Assembly: GCF_947241705.1 (NCBI RefSeq)
Contig: NC_079270.1
Location: 434,001 to 498,000 of the forward strand
From: Saccharomyces mikatae IFO 1815
Lineage: Eukaryota; Ascomycota; Saccharomycetes; Saccharomycetales; Saccharomycetaceae
DNA: 64,000 bases
Direction of reading: 5' to 3'
Both the position numbers and the translations under genes were made by a program. Positions 27,591 through 37,797 of the stretch are shown here, one piece after another (position 1 is the first letter of the stretch; the number at the start of each line of letters is the position of its first letter). The notes beneath the pieces were generated by a model that worked only from the letters and a program-made list of their open reading frames with translations, was not told the DNA's origin and did not search any database.

Positions 27591-29324
27591 TCACTGCCAT
27601 AGTAATTCGTCAAAATTATACAACCACGACAGGGCAAACCATGAGCTGATTATACCTAATGAACAATAGACACTATATATCATCAATCCTAAAAATTCAA
27701 ATTTTTGTAAAAATGAATACCTCCATTTGACTTTGTCTAGTATTTGTAATACGGTTACCATAGGTAATAATGAAAAGATGTAAGTTAATGCCAATCGATC
27801 CAAGAAAAAAATTCTTCTTTCCACACTTGAAGAAATCTTTGTAGTTTTCCTAAAAGCCGCAAAATAAATTATGAACCAAACGTATGTGTATAACGTTTTG
27901 ATGAAATAATCTTGACCCTTGTAAAGAAGCGGGTACAAAGAAACATAACCTGCAGAGGCAACAAGCATAAAAGGAACCAAAAGACGACGATCAAATCCAA
28001 CAAGAAACGTGAACGGAATGATGACTAACATTATAGCCTTTTCATGCACATGCCATCCAAATAAAAATGAAGCCAAGCCACAAAGAGTTAATGAGCCAAC
28101 AAATCTTTTAAATGATGGGTCAAACAAAAGAGGAAGTACTGCTAAATTCTGGTAGAATAAGGTTAAAATAAACGTCAATTTTGGAGGAATTTGAGGGAGA
28201 ATAACAAAAAATACGTCCTGAACTAGCCCTTTACTTCCGTTATTGTTTGCCGCAAGCCTTTCATTAATCTCTTTGATATTCTGAGGTATTAGGGGCGGTT
28301 TGATGAACTTTGTGGCAAAAGTATGGACGTACGGCAATTTGAGCATTACTGTAGTAAGTATCTTATCCATAAATGAATACAATGCCCAGAAGTTTGGTGC
28401 CCAATATGCGTGCGTTAATCCTCTTGAAAACGGGAATAGTCTACTCAGCACTTGCGGCATTTGATGAGCAAACGGTACGAAGCAAATAGTGAATATCCCA
28501 ATGACAATGCTACCTAATTTAAAAAGATTAGCCCACCTAATTAAAAACAAAAAATCTTTGTAACTTTTAAATTTAAAATTGTTGACATTGAGAACGTATG
28601 CTCTCAAAAGGAACACAAAATAGCATGGAGCTAAATATAAGAATATATGCTTGAAACATATAGCAGTGGTATACAGAAAGGCACACAGCAGGTATTTTTT
28701 ATTTTTGGCAGCAACAATGGAACCTATTAGAATGGCAAAGAGGAAACCATTATATTGGAAGTGTATGTGATCTATCATTAAAAATCCAGGTGATAGAACT
28801 ATGCTAGAAGCGACAACAAAACTTTGAGATCGTTCACTTAGTTTTGTTGTATTAATGTATATTTGAAGGACAGCGTATAGTAGAATTTCACTGAAGATGA
28901 CAGTAAGTCTTTGGAAGACAATAGTTGGTAAACCAAACTTTCCTACCTCTACGATATCCAAACAACCATCATCACGAACAACTTTAGGAACAAATTGCGA
29001 TAGAAACCATTCAAAATAGGCAAAAAATGGAGGATAGTCTAACGTCCATTGACTAGTATGCTCGTAATACCATTCACTAATAGGCAATTTATTAGTGATT
29101 GCCAACCAATTTCTATGTACGTCAAAATCGGTACTAAAATAGTCTGGGATCAATAGCAATTTCAAAAACAATGTGCTTATCCAGAAATTCCACAAGGAAT
29201 AGCGCTTGGACCCCTCACCTTTTTCGAACGCGGCAGTCTTCAGAGCCTTCTTTGGCTCCTCATTTTTTTTTGACTTTGCCTTCTTCGTCACAGCAATGTT
29301 TTGTCTCGAACGATCACCCTTCAT
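27591..29324 (-). CDS. ALG8: ER dolichyl-glucosyltransferase Alg8
   Basis: The 577-residue length equals S. cerevisiae Alg8, the ALG6/ALG8-family enzyme that adds the second glucose to the dolichol-linked oligosaccharide in the ER lumen. The sequence is a multi-pass membrane protein with roughly a dozen hydrophobic segments after a basic cytosolic N-terminus (KKAKSKKNEEPKK). The first lumenal loop carries the family motif HTSQWTLDYPPFFAYFEW at about residues 89-106, the region with the catalytic acidic residue. HFQYNGFLFAILIGS (about 187-201) is another family block. The start is ATG at 29322-29324. It is divergent from VPS5. Confidence 0.97.
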   Translation of the reverse strand: MKGDRSRQNIAVTKKAKSKKNEEPKKALKTAAFEKGEGSKRYSLWNFWISTLFLKLLLIPDYFSTDFDVHRNWLAITNKLPISEWYYEHTSQWTLDYPPFFAYFEWFLSQFVPKVVRDDGCLDIVEVGKFGLPTIVFQRLTVIFSEILLYAVLQIYINTTKLSERSQSFVVASSIVLSPGFLMIDHIHFQYNGFLFAILIGSIVAAKNKKYLLCAFLYTTAICFKHIFLYLAPCYFVFLLRAYVLNVNNFKFKSYKDFLFLIRWANLFKLGSIVIGIFTICFVPFAHQMPQVLSRLFPFSRGLTHAYWAPNFWALYSFMDKILTTVMLKLPYVHTFATKFIKPPLIPQNIKEINERLAANNNGSKGLVQDVFFVILPQIPPKLTFILTLFYQNLAVLPLLFDPSFKRFVGSLTLCGLASFLFGWHVHEKAIMLVIIPFTFLVGFDRRLLVPFMLVASAGYVSLYPLLYKGQDYFIKTLYTYVWFIIYFAAFRKTTKISSSVERRIFFLDRLALTYIFSLLPMVTVLQILDKVKWRYSFLQKFEFLGLMIYSVYCSLGIISSWFALSWLYNFDELLWQ

Positions 29325-29631
29325 GATAGGTTATTCAAGAGACCTCAAATTCAATACTGCAAACTAAAACTCACAATTGTTATAAACTTCAGTTTCTCCA
29401 AGGTACGCTGTGTATCTTTTCCACACCACTATATAGTTTCTAAAAATGAAATTTCACTTTTCGGGAATTGTCCGCTGTGAACAACTAAGTGATAACAGTA
29501 AATTTTAAGTATACTTTGAAGAATATATAAAAAAAGGTTCAGAGAGTAATTTCAAAGTAACTGAAAACATATACTTCTTAGTGGAGGTAGGAGCTCTCAA
29601 GCTTATATATTATCTGCAATAAATATAAGTT
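29325..29631. other. Divergent promoter region ALG8 / VPS5
   Basis: This 307-base region is AT-rich, with a TATATAAAAAAAGG stretch near 29524. I see no clear specific factor site. Confidence 0.4.
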
Positions 29632-31668
29632 ATGGACTACGAAGATAATTTAGAGGCTCCTGTTTGGGACGAACTTAACCATGAGGAAGATATAACTCAG
29701 AGTGTTATTCCAAATCCAATTGAGTCCGTACATGAAGCATCTGCACATGAAGAAGAAGAAAAAAAGGACATTGTGGAGACCAAAGCTCCATTTACTGACG
29801 AAAATAGTTTGGCTGTTGCACCTAAATGGGAAGAGCCTGGTTCACCTATGGCTGATAATTCGTTGGTGGAGGAGGAAGAATTTCATGACAATTCCAAATC
29901 GGATGCTTTAATAAACTCTCTGGCTCCTGAACAGGATCCAATTTCTGATCTTAATAACAATTCTACGCAGTTCTCTGCGAAACAATCTAATGATGCGTTG
30001 TTTACAGGAAACGCCAACTCTCCCTTAGTTTTTGATGATACAATATATGATACTAACACATCCTTAAACAGTAGTTCAAAAAGTATCTCTGGAAGAAGAT
30101 CCGGTAAGCCACGAATTCTTTTTGATTCTGCTAGAGCTCAAAGAAGCTCCAAACGAAACCATTCTTTGAAAACGAAGAGTACAATTGCTTTCAATGATGC
30201 CATCAAAACACCATTTACTGATCCGTTAAAGAAAGCTGAAAAAGAGAATGAATTTGTTGAAGAACCATTGAATGATGAGGAGGAAAGAAGAGGAAGCAAT
30301 GAGGCAACAATCATAGCTTGCGCTAAAAAGAATATCCTTGAGCAGGTAGATAGGCCCTTATATAATCTTCCCCAGAAAAATATTAATACAGCAAGCCCTA
30401 TCAAGGTTGAAGCAAATTCGGAGATGGTTAAAAAAACTAAGAAAGAGTCAAAGGTGCTATCAACCGAAAAGCCAGTGGCTTTTAACGTTGAGGTGAAAGA
30501 CCCAGTTAAAGTAGGTGAGTTAACATCCATTCACGTGGAATATACTGTAATAAGTGAGTCACCATTACTCGAACTAAAATATGCTCAGGTGAGTAGGCGT
30601 TATAGGGATTTTAGGTGGCTATATCGCCAACTGCAAAACAATCATTGGGGCAGAGTAATACCACCACCGCCAGAGAAGCAGTCGGTGGGAAGTTTCAAGC
30701 AAGATTTCATTGAAAATAGAAGATTCCAAATGGACACTATGTTAAAAAAAATATGTCAGGATTCTGTTCTACAGAAGGACAAAGATTTTTTACTATTTTT
30801 GACCAGTGATGATTTTGGTTCAGAGTCTAAAAGAAGGGCTTTTTTAACCGGATCAGGCGCAATTAATGATAGTAATGATTTATCAGAAATCCGGATAAGC
30901 GAAATACAGCTATTAGGCGCAGAGGACGCCGCAGATGTATTAAGAAATGGTGGTATTGATGCAGAATCGCACAAAGGATTCATGAACATATCTTTTTCTT
31001 CACTACCTAGGTACAATGAAACGGATGAATTCTTTATTGAAAAGAAACAAAAGATGGATGAACTGGAAGATAATCTGAAAAGAATGGGAAAATCTTTAGA
31101 AATGGTTGATACGTCAAGAAATAGTTTGGCTGCGTCAACCGAGGAATTTTCTAGTACGCTAGAAACCCTAGCTTCACTGAATATAAGTGAGTCTAACTCA
31201 GAACTATTGAATAATTTTGCTGACGTTCATAAAAGTATCAAAAGTTCTCTTGAGAGAAGCTCTTTACAAGAAACATTGACCATGGGTGTAATGCTAGATG
31301 AATACATCAGGTCATTGGCTAGTGTAAAGGCCATTTTTAATCAGAGAGCCAAATTGGGGTACTTTCTGGTAGTTTTGGAGAACGACAAGAACAAGAAACA
31401 CTCACAACTGGAAAAATTGGGTCAAGATGTTCATTCGGAAAAGTTCAAAGAAATCAAAACAGAATTTTTAACATTAGAAAGACGCCATAACCTTACAAGG
31501 ACACATTGGCAAGAAATTGGTGAAAGAATAAAGAATGAATTTGAGAGTTTTTCTATTGATAAGATTCGGGAATTTCGAAATGGTATGGAAATATCACTAG
31601 AAGCAGCCATTGAATCCCAAAAAGAATGCATCGAGCTTTGGGAGACATTCTATCAAACCAACCTTTAG
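29632..31668 (+). CDS. VPS5: Retromer-associated sorting nexin Vps5
   Basis: The 678-residue protein (about 675 in S. cerevisiae) is a PX-BAR sorting nexin. With Vps17 it forms the membrane-bending part of retromer, which returns Vps10 from endosome to Golgi. Residues 1-270 are acidic and disordered, with a basic patch RRSGKPRILFDSARAQRSS. The PX domain spans about 275-395, with the phosphoinositide-binding RRYRDFRWLYRQL near residue 320 and the PPPPEKQ loop. The BAR domain fills about 440-678 as long coiled-coil helices. A 130-codon antisense frame lies inside (30138-30530). The start is ATG after a short AT-rich leader. Confidence 0.96.
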   Translation: MDYEDNLEAPVWDELNHEEDITQSVIPNPIESVHEASAHEEEEKKDIVETKAPFTDENSLAVAPKWEEPGSPMADNSLVEEEEFHDNSKSDALINSLAPEQDPISDLNNNSTQFSAKQSNDALFTGNANSPLVFDDTIYDTNTSLNSSSKSISGRRSGKPRILFDSARAQRSSKRNHSLKTKSTIAFNDAIKTPFTDPLKKAEKENEFVEEPLNDEEERRGSNEATIIACAKKNILEQVDRPLYNLPQKNINTASPIKVEANSEMVKKTKKESKVLSTEKPVAFNVEVKDPVKVGELTSIHVEYTVISESPLLELKYAQVSRRYRDFRWLYRQLQNNHWGRVIPPPPEKQSVGSFKQDFIENRRFQMDTMLKKICQDSVLQKDKDFLLFLTSDDFGSESKRRAFLTGSGAINDSNDLSEIRISEIQLLGAEDAADVLRNGGIDAESHKGFMNISFSSLPRYNETDEFFIEKKQKMDELEDNLKRMGKSLEMVDTSRNSLAASTEEFSSTLETLASLNISESNSELLNNFADVHKSIKSSLERSSLQETLTMGVMLDEYIRSLASVKAIFNQRAKLGYFLVVLENDKNKKHSQLEKLGQDVHSEKFKEIKTEFLTLERRHNLTRTHWQEIGERIKNEFESFSIDKIREFRNGMEISLEAAIESQKECIELWETFYQTNL

Positions 31669-31781
31669 ATGATCTATGTACAGAAAGTTTGAATGACATG
31701 TCCTTCAAGGTTTATGAGTTAGGAATTTTTTTTGTTTTATATTGTTACATCCTATATAGTAAATAGAATGAACAGGTCAGT

Positions 31782-33695
31782 TTACAACCAATGGGATGTA
31801 GCATCCTTATAAAGAGATTGCCAAATAAAGGCCTCGCTCAGAAGCATTTCGATATCTGTTTCTGTCCAGTCTTTTGTAGGAGGGTTTTGTAAGAAAGTTA
31901 TAGTCTCTTGGAAATCCATTTCCATTAGCTGATCACTCCACTTGATGAGGAATGCCGCGCACACAAACACATGGAACTCATTGAGTGAGGATTGCCTCAT
32001 TTTGCCACTGCCATCAGCTGCATTATTAGGGGTCATATTGGAAAGTGCCGTGGTAGGAGATTGAAAATCCTTTGTTGGCGTTGCAAAACTTGCTACTCGG
32101 GGTTCTGTTGGCGTTACAGGGCTCTTCATGTCATTGGAAGATATGGAATACGAGGAAGCAACCTCTTGAGAAGTTTCAGATAAATATGTGTCCCACATTC
32201 TTATCACGGTCCCCATTTGAAATTCTCTCATCAAGAGGCAATTCATCCATCTGAATGCAAACTGTATAAATTCTACGTGCTCATTTTGGAAATGGTTGTA
32301 TAGATCAGCATCAATTCGTTTCACTAGCTGACTCAAATTCTTTACTTGTCTTAATATACCTGGTTGTCCATGAATATAATTATCAGTAATTTGTTCTAGC
32401 AATTTCGTAAGACACCAAAATGTGTCAGCTTCTAAATCTGCCACCTGTTCATCTGTCATATATATAGAGGGGTCCTTTATTTCTACATCATCTATTTGTG
32501 AAGGCGGCAGATATTCGGTGAGAAAAGTTTCGAAAAATGGTGTGACTAAGTCGTTAATGCCTTGCACGTACCCACTAGCAGGGTGCCTAATTGCCCAAAG
32601 GTATAATATTCGTTGTAAGCTGTTCTGTACAGATTTGAACTGATATAAAGGAATGTGAGGATTTGTCCTCGGTATGTCTATCTCTATTTGATGCCAGGTC
32701 GGAATATCTCTTGAGTGCTGATCAGAAAAGGTGTGCTTTAGACCATCCTTATATTCTTTTCTCTTTCTTTGCAGAAAACCTTCTTGTCTCTTCGTGTTAA
32801 CGGGCAAATAACCTATTAATAGCTTCCAGACAGCAGGCCTGTGTACTTTTGGAATACCGTTCCAGCTAATCTGGCGCAAATCTTGTTGATTTATGACTGT
32901 CTTATCCTTCAGGATGTTATCAAACTTGGAAATACGTTGAATGATAGAGTTCAATTCCTGAGCATCCCTTTCGTTTTCGATCTCTAACTGAGTCTTTTTT
33001 GAATCGCTCGTTTGCTCTTTTTGTAGTTGTGGTAATTGAGGGTATGTAAAAGAAGAAGAAGAATTCCGTATGGCCGAGAGCCCCATATTCGAAGTTGAAT
33101 TAATGGAAGAGGATGTAGACCTTCGCGACAAAGTTTTTGTTGAAGCTACGGGTGTACCAAATCCACCATTAGTGAGTATGGGGATAGGCATATTATAATC
33201 ATCGATGACAGCGCTCCAATCCTCATCCAAGTCTTTGAAGTATCGATCAGCTTTTCTATTAGGATCTGTGCTATTACTACAACTATTATTTGCACTACCG
33301 CTACTGCTATGACGGGGCTGCTGATGCTGATGATGACGCTGGTGATGCTGACGTAGGAGCAGAGCAGGTCGGGGACTTTCATTACTTGCAGTGCTCAAGG
33401 TGGGGCTTACGTATCTCAGAGGTGAGTAGGAATTCGAGGCACGCCTAGTGCTGGCCTGCTGTTTTGCCATGGCTTCAAAGTTGCCGTCGCTAGTCCTTCG
33501 ATCTCTGTCAGCGGATGAAGCATATCCAGAGGGCAAACTAGTGGGGTCAGTAGTGTTCATTTTGTACAATGATGGCTTCTTAGAGGAAGAAACTGATGAT
33601 ATTCTCCAAGATTTCATCAGAGAAGTTACTAAGCTGGAACTATCTGAGGTATGGTCCCGTTCATGCATTTCCTTTGCAGCGGACCTGACTCCCAT
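31782..33695 (-). CDS. GYP1: TBC-domain Rab GTPase-activating protein Gyp1
   Basis: The protein has 637 residues, as in S. cerevisiae. Gyp1 is the Golgi GAP for Ypt1 and limits its activity as Ypt32 arrives. The first ~230 residues are Ser/Asn-rich and disordered, with a His/Gln repeat region (about 113-126). The TBC domain starts near 275 at WNGIPKVHRPAVWKLLIGYL. The arginine finger is Arg343 in IDIPRTNP (codon at 32667-32669) and the glutamine finger is in SGYVQGIND near 378. The dual-finger mechanism was defined on this protein, and both residues are present. The C-terminal part contains FRWMNCLLMREF. The start is ATG at 33693-33695. Confidence 0.97.
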   Translation of the reverse strand: MGVRSAAKEMHERDHTSDSSSLVTSLMKSWRISSVSSSKKPSLYKMNTTDPTSLPSGYASSADRDRRTSDGNFEAMAKQQASTRRASNSYSPLRYVSPTLSTASNESPRPALLLRQHHQRHHQHQQPRHSSSGSANNSCSNSTDPNRKADRYFKDLDEDWSAVIDDYNMPIPILTNGGFGTPVASTKTLSRRSTSSSINSTSNMGLSAIRNSSSSFTYPQLPQLQKEQTSDSKKTQLEIENERDAQELNSIIQRISKFDNILKDKTVINQQDLRQISWNGIPKVHRPAVWKLLIGYLPVNTKRQEGFLQRKRKEYKDGLKHTFSDQHSRDIPTWHQIEIDIPRTNPHIPLYQFKSVQNSLQRILYLWAIRHPASGYVQGINDLVTPFFETFLTEYLPPSQIDDVEIKDPSIYMTDEQVADLEADTFWCLTKLLEQITDNYIHGQPGILRQVKNLSQLVKRIDADLYNHFQNEHVEFIQFAFRWMNCLLMREFQMGTVIRMWDTYLSETSQEVASSYSISSNDMKSPVTPTEPRVASFATPTKDFQSPTTALSNMTPNNAADGSGKMRQSSLNEFHVFVCAAFLIKWSDQLMEMDFQETITFLQNPPTKDWTETDIEMLLSEAFIWQSLYKDATSHWL

Positions 33696-34651
33696 TGTGC
33701 GTTGTATTCTTATAAAATTTTTGTTGGTTATTAGTTGTTATTTATATCACAAACCTTCTCCTCCGATAATATCTCTCACAAGAAATCAAAACAACAATTA
33801 GCAGCAGTACAAACACCAAACGCTATAACGAAACGGTTATGTGATATGTATAGCACTAGCGATCACTATATGTCTTTACGCTGCTTAGTGCATCATTGAT
33901 TTGCTATTCTTGTTTTGCTAAACTAATGGGCGAAATAATTCGGGGAGCTTCGCTGTGACTTGGTACCCGGCAAGCCGCGACCTCTATTTTGCTTAAACGA
34001 GGCCATCAAGGACTTATCGTCAAGAGGCGTAGTCAGTCAAGCCCGTTAGCGACGATGGCTGGGCAACGTGGAAGACATGCCATCGCTCCAGATTTACTCA
34101 ACACTGAATTCCCAGTGCTCAATTTATCAATTATAACCTACTCGATTGAAGAGATAAAAAAAAAGGAAGAAAATAACTTGTTCGAACTTATCCTTTCAGA
34201 AATTCTCTCGCTATGGATTCTAACGTAGAGTATGTTCTAAGCTATATTCTATTCAAAACCTTGCACACAGCAAAAGTTGTAAGTGACTCAATTCACGCAT
34301 CTGCGAATGGTTAATAATTGAAGGCTGAAAAAGAATTTGAATGTGTTTCAAACTCTAGTTCCAGATTTTTCATCTCACTTTTTGTCGGAGTTTGTCTTCT
34401 TTATTGAACGAATCGTTTACAAAGTGTCGAGAAGATAGAAGAAGAATAACTTCCGATCTGACGAATGATTTATGATGTAGGAGGAAGCAATGGAACATTT
34501 ATGCTGCTTTCATACTTTTGCTTGATTTACAATAACAGTATACATGAGTTTTGTAATAGTGCTCTTGCGGAGACTCAAAGTTCCGGCTGTTTAGTTTCTT
34601 GTTCAGAGAGAATAATATTAGCTCTAATATATTAGTTTATCAAATTAGTAA
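33696..34651. other. Intergenic GYP1 promoter to tRNA-Pro; NRT1 absent
   Basis: In S. cerevisiae the transporter gene NRT1 (about 1.8 kb) lies between GYP1 and SGO1. Here only about 1.25 kb separates the two genes, tRNA included, and no transporter-like frame or recognisable remnant is present on either strand. The sequence contains the GYP1 promoter and moderately AT-rich DNA. A 79-codon plus frame at 33989-34228 shows no resemblance to a known protein. No LTR is seen. Confidence 0.6.
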
Positions 34652-34756
34652 GGGCGTGTGGTCTAGTGGTATGATTCTCGCTTTGGGCGACTTCCTGATT
34701 TAAACAGGAGGACAAAAGCATGCGAGAGGCCCTGGGTTCAATTCCCAGCTCGCCCC
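34652..34756 (+). tRNA. tP(UGG): tRNA-Pro(UGG) with intron
   Basis: The sequence starts GGGCGTGTGGTCTAGTGGTA (acceptor and A box) and ends with the B box GGTTCAATTCC and CTCGCCC plus discriminator C. Anticodon stem CTCGC/GCGAG frames TTTGGG(T), with anticodon TGG at 34684-34686. A 33-base intron lies at about 34688-34720. A T run follows the 3' end. It matches the S. cerevisiae tRNA-Pro(UGG) family. Confidence 0.97.
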
Positions 34757-34950
34757 TTATTTTTAAACTTAAAACCGGTTGGGTAACTATTTTTTTTCAA
34801 ACTGTTTGTTTTGTAAACAAAGAAATTTCACAAAGTAAGTGTCAACTGTTATTGATAGTGCCATTTCCATATAATTGGTGATAGTAAGTTCAGGGATTTT
34901 CTTTACACATTCTCATGCATAATTCTATATAGAAGGGCTATCTATTGACC

Positions 34951-36726
34951 ATGCCAAAGAGAAAAATAGTTCCGAATAAAGACAACAGCAAGCGCACGGT
35001 TTCTCACGATGACCTGACCCCACAAATACAAGAATTTCAGAATCTAATGGATCTGGAATCTAAAAAAGCCGAGATTATCAGACAATCATATTCGAAACAA
35101 AACTCCCTTTTGGCCAAGGATAACTCAGTATTAAAAATCAAAGTGAACGGTTTGGAGAAGAAAATAAGCCAGCTGGTGCAAGAAAATGTGACTCTACGAT
35201 CTAAAACCTCTATAAGCGAGGCTATTTACAGAGAACGGTTGAGTAATCAACTACAGATTATTGAAAATGGAATCATCCAAAGGTTTGACGAAATTTTCTA
35301 CATGTTTGAAAATGTTCGTAAAAATGAAAACTTACCTAGTTCAAATTTAAAATCTCTGTTGAAAAGAACAAGTTCCAGGTCAAGATCATGCTCATTGTCG
35401 TCGCCCACATACTCAAAAAATTCTAACGAGCAGTCGAGTCACCAGTATCATCCCTCACATGAATCAAGTTTCAATAAAGATGACAGTCAGGATCTTGAAC
35501 CCAAGACAAAAAAAAGAAAGAGCTCTAGGCGGCAATCCATGTTTATATCCACAAGTTTAGAGCCAGAAGATGAAACCATTCAGCAGGAACCCATAACGAA
35601 TGAGCCTTCTCTGAAGGTACCCGTAGGACTACCCGAATCTGCGCAAATAGAAGAAGCAACAGATACATTAAATATTGAAGAGGAAGATAATGATTCAACC
35701 AGCAATTTTACCAATTCAATTATAGAATATTCCATACCCGAAGAAAACTCTACAGAACCCGAGCATTCATCTTCTAAACTAGAAATATTCAATGATAGCA
35801 CAAATATCCTAACTACTGCATCACCAAATCATTCATCGCTACGTTTACCGAATCCATCGGATCCACCGGCTAATTTGGGGGCCACCATTGGTGATACTGC
35901 AGCTGTCTATTCTTCATCATCTTCTTCTACAAACTCTCACCCAAAGGCGAAAATTAAACATTCCATGAAGCCACCTAGAATAGAATTGAAAAAGAAAGTT
36001 ATTGACGAAGTTATGCCCGTAAGTAATGTGAGCAACAATAGCGAAATATCATTTACTAGAACAAGAAGAACTCGTGGCAGAGCCGTAGATTACACATTAC
36101 CTTCACTAAGGGCAAAAATGAGGAGACCCTCTGAAAAACTTGTGGATGCTACTACCGTGATTGATATACATGATTTACAAGTTTCCAACAGAAATCGGGA
36201 GACCTCACATAAGAGAAAAAGTTTATCCAATGATTCAATACCCGATGAACCGCAATTGAGAGAAGTTGTCGTCTCTAAAGATTATGGAACTCCAAACGGG
36301 AAGGAGACCGAAGAACAAATACACAGCAATACCACTCACCCAATAACAACTATAAACAACAGCAGCAGCCAGAGAAAAGTAGAAAATAAAAGTAGCAACA
36401 GTAGCTCCCAAAAATCGTCGCCTCTACTTGACATTACCAATAAATCCGAGAATAAGAGGAAGTTGATGAGGACTAAAAAATTGTTCAAAAATGCTATTGT
36501 CAATAATTTATCTGATGAAAATTCCACTTCCCGACATTCGAAGTTACAAAAAGGAATCATAACTGATAATGGCAATAACAACAACAACAACAATTCTAAT
36601 TTCAATAGCGTTAATAATAAATCTGTCAGCTTTAGATTAAATGAAGATGATTTAGCAATATTTGACTTATTTGGAAATGGTAAGACAGTAAAACATCAGG
36701 CAAAAACATATCGCACCAAAAAATGA
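34951..36726 (+). CDS. SGO1: Shugoshin Sgo1
   Basis: From the ATG at 34951 the protein has 591 residues (about 590 in S. cerevisiae); two in-frame codons upstream start only with TTG. Sgo1 recruits PP2A-Rts1, condensin and Aurora B to the pericentromere, protects meiotic cohesion and senses tension in mitosis. The N-terminal coiled coil (about residues 38-95, VLKIKVNGLEKKISQLVQEN) is the PP2A-binding dimer. The basic SGO motif near 365-385 (FTRTRRTRGRAVDYTLPSL) binds phosphorylated H2A. Low-complexity Ser/Asn regions separate the domains and diverge strongly from S. cerevisiae. The C-terminal KSVSFRLNEDDLAIFDLFG is conserved. Confidence 0.96.
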   Translation: MPKRKIVPNKDNSKRTVSHDDLTPQIQEFQNLMDLESKKAEIIRQSYSKQNSLLAKDNSVLKIKVNGLEKKISQLVQENVTLRSKTSISEAIYRERLSNQLQIIENGIIQRFDEIFYMFENVRKNENLPSSNLKSLLKRTSSRSRSCSLSSPTYSKNSNEQSSHQYHPSHESSFNKDDSQDLEPKTKKRKSSRRQSMFISTSLEPEDETIQQEPITNEPSLKVPVGLPESAQIEEATDTLNIEEEDNDSTSNFTNSIIEYSIPEENSTEPEHSSSKLEIFNDSTNILTTASPNHSSLRLPNPSDPPANLGATIGDTAAVYSSSSSSTNSHPKAKIKHSMKPPRIELKKKVIDEVMPVSNVSNNSEISFTRTRRTRGRAVDYTLPSLRAKMRRPSEKLVDATTVIDIHDLQVSNRNRETSHKRKSLSNDSIPDEPQLREVVVSKDYGTPNGKETEEQIHSNTTHPITTINNSSSQRKVENKSSNSSSQKSSPLLDITNKSENKRKLMRTKKLFKNAIVNNLSDENSTSRHSKLQKGIITDNGNNNNNNNSNFNSVNNKSVSFRLNEDDLAIFDLFGNGKTVKHQAKTYRTKK

Positions 36727-36882
36727 TCCCTAGTCTTCTCGCCTCGATGTTCTTTTATAATATCTATATTTTTGCATAATAAACGATTGTGTTTATATAC
36801 ATTCAATTATATAATACATATAATATATTTATAATGGAATGTATACTTGAGTACTTTACTCTATTTCTGCCCTCGTTGTCAA

Positions 36883-37797
36883 TTATACGCTCATTTTCAT
36901 TTGAATTCTTGGATGAGGGTCATAACCTTCAATTTCGAAGTCTTCCAATTTGAAATCATCAATGTCTTTAATGTCCCTTCTAATCTTTAGTTTCGGAAAT
37001 GGTCTTGGGTCTCTTGCGATTTGTACTTTTAAAGCTTCAATATGGTCTTTATAAACATGTGCATCCCCCAGAGTATGAATGAACTCTCCTGGCTCCATAT
37101 CGACAACTTTGGCAATCATTCTGGTCAATAGGGCATATGAAGCAATATTGAATGGTACGCCCAACCCCATATCACAAGAACGTTGGTACAACAAGCATGA
37201 GAGGTGGGGCCTACCAGATTTTTCTCCCTCTGTGGGGAAACTGACATAAAACTGTGAGAAAATATGACATGGGGGCAATGCCATCTTGTCAAAATCAGCT
37301 GGGTTCCAGGCACTCATAATAATTCTTCTATCGTAAGGATTTGTCTTTAGTTTATGAATGACCTGCTTCAATTGATCAATACCCTGGCCAGTGTAGTCGT
37401 CGTCACATGACTTGTATTTAGCACCAAAATGCCTCCATTGGAATCCATAAACGGGCCCTAAGTCCCCCACTTTTCTATCTGTAAATCCCATCTTGTCTAA
37501 ATACTCACGGGATCCATTACCGTCCCAAATCTTAACGCCTTGCTCAGACAAAAGGTTAGCATCTGTATCACCAGCTAAAAACCATAATAGTTCAAGTATG
37601 ATTCCCCTGGTGAAAACCTTCTTTGTTGTGAGTAGTGGAAAATTATCGTCATTTAAACTAAACCGCAACTGGGGTGGTGCAAAGAGACTCAATGTACCAG
37701 TGCCTGTTCTGTCTGGTCTAAACTCGCCCTCATTGATGATTCTTTTGCACAAATCAAGATATTGTTCTTCTTCTCTGTTTCGTCCATCCATAGTCAT
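36883..37797 (-). CDS. CDC21: Thymidylate synthase
   Basis: The canonical 304-residue enzyme starts MTMDG at the ATG at 37795-37797, as in S. cerevisiae. It methylates dUMP to dTMP with methylene-tetrahydrofolate. The catalytic cysteine is Cys177 in [12 protein letters not shown]. The dUMP-phosphate arginines ([12 protein letters not shown]), the [19 protein letters not shown] block and the [10 protein letters not shown] motif are all present. The C-terminal MKMSV closes the active site. The same frame remains open for 101 codons upstream, including an in-frame ATG at 38035-38037, but two MluI cell-cycle boxes lie in that region, so I treat it as promoter. S-phase expression through MBF is expected. 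Confidence 0.97.
   Translation of the reverse strand: MTMDGRNREEEQYLDLCKRIINEGEFRPDRTGTGTLSLFAPPQLRFSLNDDNFPLLTTKKVFTRGIILELLWFLAGDTDANLLSEQGVKIWDGNGSREYLDKMGFTDRKVGDLGPVYGFQWRHFGAKYKSCDDDYTGQGIDQLKQVIHKLKTNPYDRRIIMSAWNPADFDKMALPPCHIFSQFYVSFPTEGEKSGRPHLSCLLYQRSCDMGLGVPFNIASYALLTRMIAKVVDMEPGEFIHTLGDAHVYKDHIEALKVQIARDPRPFPKLKIRRDIKDIDDFKLEDFEIEGYDPHPRIQMKMSV

Noticed and set aside
33989-34228. 79-codon plus frame between GYP1 and tRNA-Pro
   Set aside because: It is not transporter-like, so not an NRT1 remnant, and shows no other similarity.
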